Shown here in pieces: positions 11,312 to 17,233 of a stretch of 17,233 bases of DNA. The translations under genes and the position numbers were made by a program. The notes beneath the pieces are model-generated. The model worked only from the letters and a program-made list of their open reading frames with translations. It ran no database searches and was not told the DNA's origin. The stretch spans positions 1 through 17,233 of the forward strand of contig JAHLKH010000364.1 in NCBI GenBank assembly GCA_025526915.1, written 5' to 3'. This stretch comes from Entophlyctis helioformis. Taxonomy: Eukaryota > Chytridiomycota > Chytridiomycetes > Chytridiales > Chytriomycetaceae. Within the stretch, counting starts at the first letter, position 1, and the number at the start of each line of letters is the position of its first letter.

Positions 11312-11785
11312 AAATGTCCACAACTCCTCGGGTATGCGTTTCTGACGTCTTTCTTGAACTTCTTTGTGATCTTTGATTTGTGGAGGATGCAGAACTCGTC
11401 CGGCGTGATACCCCGCTTGCTTGCCGCGGCATCAACAAACTTGTTGATGTTATTAACGGCGGTGTGTAGACCTTCCAGGCAGTGGGAGTGGCAATGTGTG
11501 TTTATTGGCATTGTGGCATGGATGACAAACAAGAGCACAGAGTCAAGCATTGTATGGACCTCGTCCATAGCAGTTATGGTAGTCGTTTTTTGCTATGGCA
11601 GCAAACAGCTGACAAGCGCCTGGGAAATTGCGCAATCCCTGGGCTGATGCAGCAGACGCGATGCCTGTATGGTTATACAATCGGACCTGGCTTGCACAGC
11701 CATTATTCATGCGCAGCAGAATGACAGGGCACAGTGTGCAACCAGGTCCGAGTCCCCTGCAATGACAGCCATTGGTGTGTTGCTG
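11312..11785 (-). pseudogene. Decayed nuclease-like gene, copy B
   Basis: The minus strand from about 11785 reads PMAVIAGDSDLVAHC, then after frame breaks NFPGACQLFAAIAKNDYHNC. A clean last segment (about 11535-11305) follows with TAVNNINKFVDAAASKRG, ITPDEFCILHKSKITKKF and KKDVRNAYPR before a stop. It is the better-preserved homologue of copy A: VIAGDSDLVAH matches the acidic motif of XPG-I-like nucleases more closely. A possible N-terminal extension on the same strand runs towards about 11940, without recognisable motifs. It is dead as it stands because of stops between blocks. Confidence 0.5.
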
Positions 11786-11971
11786 ATGCGAAACAAGGGC
11801 TGTTTGCTGTCAATCATTAAAGACAGATGCCACAGCGATCTTGCATCCATGCTTGATCTTTTCAAGTTGGCATTGACTTTACAGGCCAAGGTGGTCGGCA
11901 TGCTGTGTTTGAGAGGTTTCTCATCAGGCATCTGCGGTCGTCTGGATATGCCTATGTGCGTCTGATGCCAT

Positions 11972-12016
11972 GCCATCCATCCATCCATCCATCTGTACAC
12001 CAACTGACCACACGAT

Positions 12017-12050
<34 letters not shown>
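11972..12050. repeat. CCAT and CA microsatellites
   Basis: A (CCAT)n run of about five units (about 11972-11991) is followed 29 bases later by about fifteen CA units (12020-12050). They separate the inverted repeat from the zinc-ribbon fragment. The (CA)nG also resembles a splice acceptor directly before that fragment. Confidence 0.85.
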
Positions 12051-12052
<2 letters not shown>

Positions 12053-12192
12053 TCTACCGCTGCAACGAGAACCTGACCAGCCAGATGTGCCCGCAGTGCA
12101 AACAGCGGATCCCAGACAAGAACCGCACCAACCAGCAATCGTGTGATATTCGGGCGTTCATTCATCGCCTCTCAGGTCAAAACGCCTGGTAA
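12051..12192 (+). pseudogene. TnpB/Fanzor-like zinc-ribbon and RuvC-III fragment
   Basis: The plus-strand frame reads IYRCNENLTSQMCPQCKQ, then after about 17 residues SCDIRAFIHRLSGQNAW and TAA. This has the layout of the C-terminus of TnpB (IS605 OrfB) and its eukaryotic relative Fanzor: an NE..TS..C..C half-ribbon, a second cysteine pair, then HRD..(A)..NA. In this copy the second pair is C-x2-R and the catalytic Asp after HR is Leu, so it would be inactive. No upstream RuvC motifs or start are seen, so it is a remnant. A different zinc-ribbon protein is possible given only about 47 residues. Confidence 0.4.
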
Positions 12193-12353
12193 TTGTGTAA
12201 AATGGGAATGAAGATGGAACAGCCAAAGATCCAGAAGAAGGTCCAGGTGGTTCATTATGGTGGTGAATATATACAGCAGCAGGGAAACGGGTGTCTGGGA
12301 GAGGCGGGACGGCGGGGAAAAGAAAGAGGGAATGGGGTTGGGGGGCTCACAAA

Positions 12354-13094
12354 TCACCAGTAGTTGTGGCCAAAGGCGTCAGGGGCAAACGACGAGCCGT
12401 GGGCAGGTGCATGGCGCGAAATGACCGTGTTGAAAGGCATGGCGCGGTCCCACAGCAGGTTCTGGCGCAGCGAGTCGGTGAGCTCCATCTGAACGCACGA
12501 GAGCATGGGCGATTGCGGGCGGGCGGGCGACTCTTGCATCTGCTGGTGCGTCTGCTGGTCCTCGAGGCCGCTGAGGTTGCGGAACTGCGAGGGCTTGGCG
12601 CGGCGGAGGGCCGAGCGTTGCAGGGCGACGGACAGCAGCGAGCGAGTCTGGGAAGCACGCGATGCACCGGCGGCCGACACGGTGTGCGTGGCAGAGACCG
12701 ACGACACGCTCGAGGCCATGGAGCCAGCGACCGACGGGGCGCGGGGAACGACAATCTTCTGGAAGAGCGACGACGACGCCGAGTACTCGTCGTCATAGTC
12801 CGAGTACTCGGAGTAGTCCGAGTCCGAGTACGAGTCCGAGAACAGGTCCTCGTCGTCGTAGATGCTCTCCTCAAAGCGGACGGGGCGGCGCGCAGCGTGG
12901 GCGGCAAACACGGCAGCCTGAGCGGCAGCGTTCATGTTGGCAACGGCGGCGGGCACAAGCGAGGCGGCGGCAGCAGCCACGGGGGCCGGGGCAGCAGCAG
13001 CCGATCTAGCGCAGAGCAGCTCGGGGGTAGTGGGCGACGAGACATCCGATCCAGACGAGATGAAGAACGTGGCCTGCTGCTTCTGCTGCTGCTG

Positions 13095-13148
<54 letters not shown>

Positions 13149-14887
13149 CTGCAGAATGTGGGCATTGGCAAAGCGCGGACGGAGAGCGGCGGGCAGGTGG
13201 GCAAGCGAGAGAGCCACCGAGGCCTCGTGGGACAGGGCGACCGAGGAAGACGCAATGGCGGCAGCAGGCTTGGCCGTTGCGGTGGTGGTGGTGGTGGTGG
13301 TCGAGGAAGCGTTGCTCGTGGCAGCAGCAGCCGCATCAGCGACAGCCGACTGGGGGCCGAGCGTGGACGAGTCGGAGACGTACGACGAGGGGGCCGCACG
13401 TGAAAGAGCGGAGCGACGCGCCGCCCCGTCAGCAGACACCGTCACACGCGCGCCATCTGCAAGCGTGACGGGAGCGACAAGCATCGATGGGCCGCTGATG
13501 GCTGCCGATGCCGATGCGGAGGCGGTGGTGGTGGTAGGGGCGGCTGACGTCGAGGGTGCCGAGCGGAGAGGGGCACGGGCGTCAATGACACGCTTGAGGT
13601 CCTCGAGCTGGGCCGTCTCGGGGTTGATGCCGGCGATAAGGCGGTTGAAAGACACGGGCGACACCGCGTAAGCGTGTTGCTGCTGCTGCTGCTGCTGCTG
13701 TGCCTGAGGGTGCAGGAGCGGGGCGGCGACGGCGGGCCGTGGTGGTCATCGAGGCAGCCAGCTGCTTCTTGGACGGGAGCGTGGACGGGGCGGCGGCAGC
13801 GCAGAGCACGGCGGGCGACTGCTGCTGGTGGTGGTGGGCCGACTGCTGCAGCTGCTTTGCGCGCAGCTTCTGGTCGTAGAGGCTGATGGACGCGGCGGTG
13901 GCCGAAGACTGCGCCTGTGCGATGGCAAGGGCCGCAGCGTCTGCCTCGACTTGGGCCGCAGCGGGCAGCGGGTGGCAGGAGCGGAACCAGAGTCTGTCAT
14001 GGTGATGCATGAATGCGCGGGTGAGCACGCTGCCCAAGGCACATGATACGTTGCCACCGTGACGCGGCGAGCAGGTGGGCAGACAATAGGGCGATAGGGC
14101 GACAGGGCGGGCGGAGCAGTGGGAACAGGCAGCCATCAGGCAGCCATCAGGCAGGCATCGCACAGCGCTGGCATGTGGGCTTATCGCCCACGCATCCGAG
14201 CGCATGTGAGCGTTTTCCAGTGCGTGCGAGTGGCAGAGCAGCGGCAGCAGCGTCACGCGCCGTCACGCGCGGGGAACAGGCCGCGCACAAGGCCAGCTGA
14301 CCGCCCGCAATCGCCCGCCAATCGAGCATGTGAGCGCGCGCGACAGAGCGAGCGCGCAGGAGAGCGCCAAAACGGCATTCACATGGGGCCCGCCGGCTGT
14401 TTCATTCAGCACGCGCGCACGTTGTTTTTCAGCGTGCGATGTCGGCTGATGGCCGCCTGATGGGCAGCTGGCCACGGCTGAGCAGGGCGGGCCCCCCATT
14501 CGCAGGCAGGGCGACGGGTGCTGATGGGCGGCTGATGGTGCGGGGCAGGAAGGGGCAGGGTGGGGGCAGGATGGGCACGCAGACAGCCATGCAGACCCAC
14601 AGACAGACAGACAGACGCACCTCCATGAAATGTTCTCCAGGCGGCGGCCGTTTCTCCAGGTTGTCCTTGCATTTGGTAAAGACTGCAGCAGCGACAGCGA
14701 CTGGGTCAGCATGTGCGTGGAAGACCTGGCTGATACGGCCGATAAGGCAGCCAGCCAGGGCAGCCAGCCACGCCCACGACTCACCGTTCCAAATGGTGGA
14801 AATGTCGTCCTCGTCAATGGTCCGACAGCTTGGGCCAGGTTGCCAATGGCCAGCGTCAGGACCGGTTCGGGCGAGCTGTGCGGGCAT
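12354..14887 (-). CDS. AreA GATA-like (DUF1752) and DUF3295-like fungal protein
   Basis: Proposed minus-strand exons are 14887 (ATG)-14785, 14682-14621, 13993-13810 and 13703-12354 (TGA), about 565 aa if one extra base in exon 2 is discounted. Exons 1-3 spell the areA/GATA-like domain: IDEDDISTIWN, then VFTKCKDNLE, then after a frame change GRRLENISWR, spliced to LWFR. Intron 1 (102 nt) has GTGAGT, CTGAC and GCAG; intron 2 is 627 nt; intron 3 (106 nt, 13704-13809) is tentative. The rest is low complexity: a Q tract of 23 codons (about 13084-13152) and an acidic Tyr/Ser stretch (FEESIYDDEDLFSDS, about 12790-12875). The C-terminal helix MELTDSLRQNLLWDR is like DUF3295. Fungal relatives are poorly characterised, with links to nitrogen/TOR signalling. 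An open GTG-led frame to 14994 may supply another N-terminus (PVLTLAIGNLAQAV). Confidence 0.65.
13084..13152 (-). repeat. CAG/CAA repeat coding polyglutamine
   Basis: About 23 glutamine codons mix CAG and CAA on the minus strand, which limits slippage compared with pure CAG. A second, shorter, purer CAG run lies at 13677-13702, exactly where the reading frame of the same gene becomes uncertain. Confidence 0.9.
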
Positions 14888-15246
14888 GTGTGTGCTGAGT
14901 TGTTGGTGAGAGAGCTGAGTGTGCTGAGTGGTCGGCCCAACGGTTTGTGCGGCTGCGGCAAACTGTGATTTCGTGGTGATTTTTGTATGGCCACGGCGGC
15001 CTCGACCCGTCACATGACCCCCCGCCGGGCCGGCTATCACGTGCAAAAAAGTCTGTCTTTGGTTCATACCAACCGATCTGCCCATCGCCCTGCTGCTCTG
15101 TTTGCAAACCGTGCCGCGTTCCCGCCTGCACTCGAGTGAGCCATGACGTCATTGGGGTCGCTGCTGCACCTGTTCCCAACCCGCCTGCCGTCTCTTGCCA
15201 AACCTCGACGAGCCTGCATCCTCATTCTGTCTGCACGGACCTGGAA
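14888..15246. promoter_or_regulatory. Divergent promoter with E-box, CRE and CCAAT elements
   Basis: This separates the ATG of the areA-like gene (14887, minus) from the membrane-protein gene (15247, plus). It contains CACGTG at 15038-15043 followed by AAAAAA, a related TCACATGA at 15010-15017, and the palindrome TGACGTCA at 15144-15151 overlapping ATTGG (15151-15155). These are classic bHLH, bZIP (ATF/CREB) and HAP/NF-Y cores. Binding is inferred only from sequence. Confidence 0.55.
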
Positions 15247-17105
15247 ATGATGCCGCGTCTGCTGCTGCCGCTGCTGCTGCCACTGCTCGTCATCTGCCCA
15301 TGCGCGTCGGCCACCGAGCACCACAACAGCACCGCGTCTACGCTGCCACCGCCCATCGACGTGGCGCTGATCCCGTCGTCGCCGCTGCTCATCGCGAGCC
15401 TGGCGTTCTCTGTCGTTGGCTTCATCTGCTCCGTCCTCGGAACCGCGTACTTTGCCTACACGACCCTGTCTGCGCACCTCGAAACAAGGCGTCGCCAAAA
15501 GAGCGCCAAGTTTGGCCAGTCGCCATATGCCGTCAATGCCGCACGCAGGGCATCGGTCGCGGCGGCATCGGCGGCAGCATCGGCGGCAGATGGAGGGTCA
15601 CCAGCTGGCGCGACAACCACCAAAAACGGCCGTCGACGGAGCAGCGCCAAAGGCGACGGTCTCCCGCCCAAACCCATCCGCAAGTCCTTTTCGGTCGGTT
15701 CAGGCGGCGGCAAAGGCGGCATCTCCAGCTTTCGTCGCCTCTCGCTCCGCGTCAACCCCAACAGTGCCAACAACGCGCAAGCTGGCTTTGCCAACCGCGG
15801 AGTCTCATCCGCCAAGCTGCTGCTCCTCGCCCTCAACGTCACGGGCATCTTCTTGCAAGTGTTCGAGGCCCTGCTCGTGTACACGAACCACGACACAGGC
15901 GCCACGTTCCCGATGGCATTCATCATCCGCAACTGGAGCTACGCGCTCATCACCATTGGCGTCGCCACGGCGGTCATTGACATGTTCTCTGCATGCATGG
16001 GCGGTCTGCTCATACGCGGGCCGTACGGCCTGATCATCACGCACCGGCACATGTGGCTGGTCCGTGCCGTCGTGTGGACCGTCCTCTTTCTCCTCAACGG
16101 CAGCCTCTTTATCGACGGCATCCTGTTCCCAAAGGACGAGTATCCGACCGTCGAGCAGTGGGCCCTGCTGGGCAGCGGCGTGTCGAGCATCCTCGTCTGC
16201 GGCACCGCCGTCGCGCAGGCCGTGTTCGTGCTTGTGCGTGCACAGGCGCATATCAGGAGCCGCCGCGTGCTGCGACTGTCCCACCAGATGATGACCGTGG
16301 CGAGCGGCGGGTCGCGCGGCCAGTCGCCCAACGCCTCGGCCATGTCGAGCCTCTCGCTCAGTCTCGCCAACTCGGCCGGCCCCAGCAGTCCTTGTGCACC
16401 GGCCCCTTCGGGCCTGCCGCCGCCACCGCCGCCACAGCACGCGCTGCCGTCACAACCGCCGTCACACCTTGCACCCGCTCCAACCACTGACCACGCGCAT
16501 CCATCGCCAACGAAGCCGCCGACACCTGCACACACCCCGCGTACCCCGCGCATCCCGCTCATCCCACGCATCCCGACATTCGTCACAGCCCAAGAACGTC
16601 AGTTTTATCGGCTCATCGCCCTTGCGTGCACGCTCATCGCCATCACGATCGCCATGCTCGCCACGTTCATGGCCAATCTGGCCAGCATCGGGTCATCGCA
16701 AGCCGAGATCGACATGAACAGGGCCGCCGTGCGGCAGTGTCCATCGGCCTGACGAGCATGTTTGTGTTTGTCGAGACGCTGCTCATGAGCTTGACCGTGC
16801 GGCATTTGGTGTCGGCCGTGGATGCGGGTGCCGTGGGCGGTATCAGCGGAGGGGTCGTTGCCGGCGCTGTGTCGGCGGCTGGCGGTGGTGGCAGTGTCGG
16901 TATCGGTGTCGGTGATGGTGGTGGCGGTGGTGTCGGTGGCGGCGCGATCGCCGGAAGCACCAGCTCGCTCAATCTGGGTACAAGTAGTACAAGTGGTGCC
17001 GGTGGTGCAACCCATGGCGGCCTGCTTTCGCCCAGACCACTGCCCCACGCGCTTCTCCAGCCACAGTCGCCCAGCCGGATCGTTGCGCGACGCCATTGTC
17101 CATGA
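15247..17105 (+). CDS. Signal-peptide multi-pass membrane protein, possible 7TM
   Basis: ATG 15247 is chosen because a textbook signal peptide follows at once (MMPRLLLPLLLPLLVICPCASA, likely cut after ASA), then an NST glycosylation site. The first frame stops at 16752 after 501 residues with six membrane segments at about 46-72, 189-212, 229-255, 271-293, 305-331 and 454-479. Loops after segments 1, 3 and 5 are basic, placing them in the cytosol; the first (about 115 aa) and third (about 120 aa, Pro-rich) are long and disordered. Just before the stop, the frame starting GTG TCC ATC (about 16737) carries SIGLTSMFVFVETLLMSL, a seventh segment. A Gly/Ser-rich tail to TGA 17105 follows. A one-base deletion near 16730 or an intron could join them. 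An N-out, seven-helix layout resembles a receptor, but I recognise no GPCR family. All three plus frames are open at 17106-17233, so the gene may run on. Confidence 0.7.
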
Positions 17106-17233
17106 CAGCACCACACAGCACCAACGCCACCTCCCCGCTTTCACCAGTCGCGAGCACTTCGCACATGGGATCGCCAAATGGGTCTGGGCACAGGAGATCT
17201 GGCACTTCACTGCGTGTCCAAAGCACACGATCC

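Larger units (their letters stand above)
10812..11785. repeat. Diverged inverted repeat, two arms of about 0.47 kb
   Basis: The plus strand of about 10812-11275 aligns by eye with the reverse complement of about 11330-11785. Examples are ACACCAACGGCTGTGATTGC against ACACCAATGGCTGTCATTGC, TACCATAACTGCCATGG against TACCATAACTGCTATGG, and AAGTTGAAGAAAGACGTC against AAGTTCAAGAAAGACGTC. The loop is about 55 nt. The arms share a coding origin but differ at many sites, with indels. Confidence 0.75.

Noticed and set aside
12291..13403. Plus-strand frame with a polyleucine tract
   Set aside because: The leucines come from CTG/TTG repeats antisense to a polyQ tract; the minus strand carries the domain-bearing gene.
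13677..13702. CTG/CAG run as a CRISPR or regulatory repeat
   Set aside because: It is a simple trinucleotide repeat in coding sequence with no spacers.
14983..15246. N-terminal extension of the membrane protein
   Set aside because: It begins at TTG rather than ATG and would bury the signal peptide that starts at ATG 15247; the region looks like promoter.
16605..17228. Minus-strand frames at the right edge
   Set aside because: They are antisense to a Gly-codon-rich plus-strand tail and carry no motif, though frames on both strands are open to the edge, so a gene beyond the window cannot be excluded.

Overview
The window reads as nuclear DNA of a chytrid-like (zoosporic) fungus. It has GC-rich genes on both strands with short GT-AG introns (mostly 72-106 nt) that usually carry a CTGAC-type branch site. 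It also has a fungal areA/GATA-like domain protein, an NDR kinase of the Cbk1/Orb6 type, a large ankyrin-repeat protein of the type expanded in chytrids, and decayed non-LTR retrotransposons. The lineage call is inference; no species marker is present.

Left part (1-2.9 kb): the 3' portion of an ankyrin-repeat gene (+) whose tail runs into an antisense reverse-transcriptase fragment. A tRNA-Ser(AGA) gene (-) follows, then a second decayed retroelement fragment (-) ending in a C-terminal zinc knuckle.

Core (2.9-10.3 kb): a divergent pair shares a promoter of about 116 bp. One gene is a mitochondrial-carrier-like protein of SLC25A46/Ugo1 type (-, three exons); the other is a CCR4-NOT subunit 10 (CNOT10)-like TPR protein (+). 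Converging on the latter is an eight-exon NDR-family kinase (-) whose upstream region has three regularly spaced CCAAT boxes.

Accessory island (10.3-12.3 kb): two degraded copies of one coding sequence with an acidic D-S-D-L nuclease-like motif lie tail to tail as an inverted repeat. Beside them are CCAT and CA microsatellites and a short fragment resembling the zinc ribbon and last acidic region of TnpB/Fanzor proteins.

Right part (12.3-17.2 kb): a second divergent pair. On the left is a protein with an areA/GATA-like N-terminal domain, a polyQ tract and a DUF3295-like C-terminus (-). On the right is a signal-peptide-bearing multi-pass membrane protein (+) that gains a seventh membrane segment only if a one-base frame change is accepted. 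The intervening DNA holds CACGTG and TGACGTCA elements.

Four genes show a reading-frame change no ordinary intron explains (ankyrin tail, CNOT10 N-terminus, areA-like domain, membrane-protein C-terminus). Either the assembly has several single-base errors or some of these genes are decaying. All exon models were built by eye from splice motifs, phase and family resemblance; no search was run.
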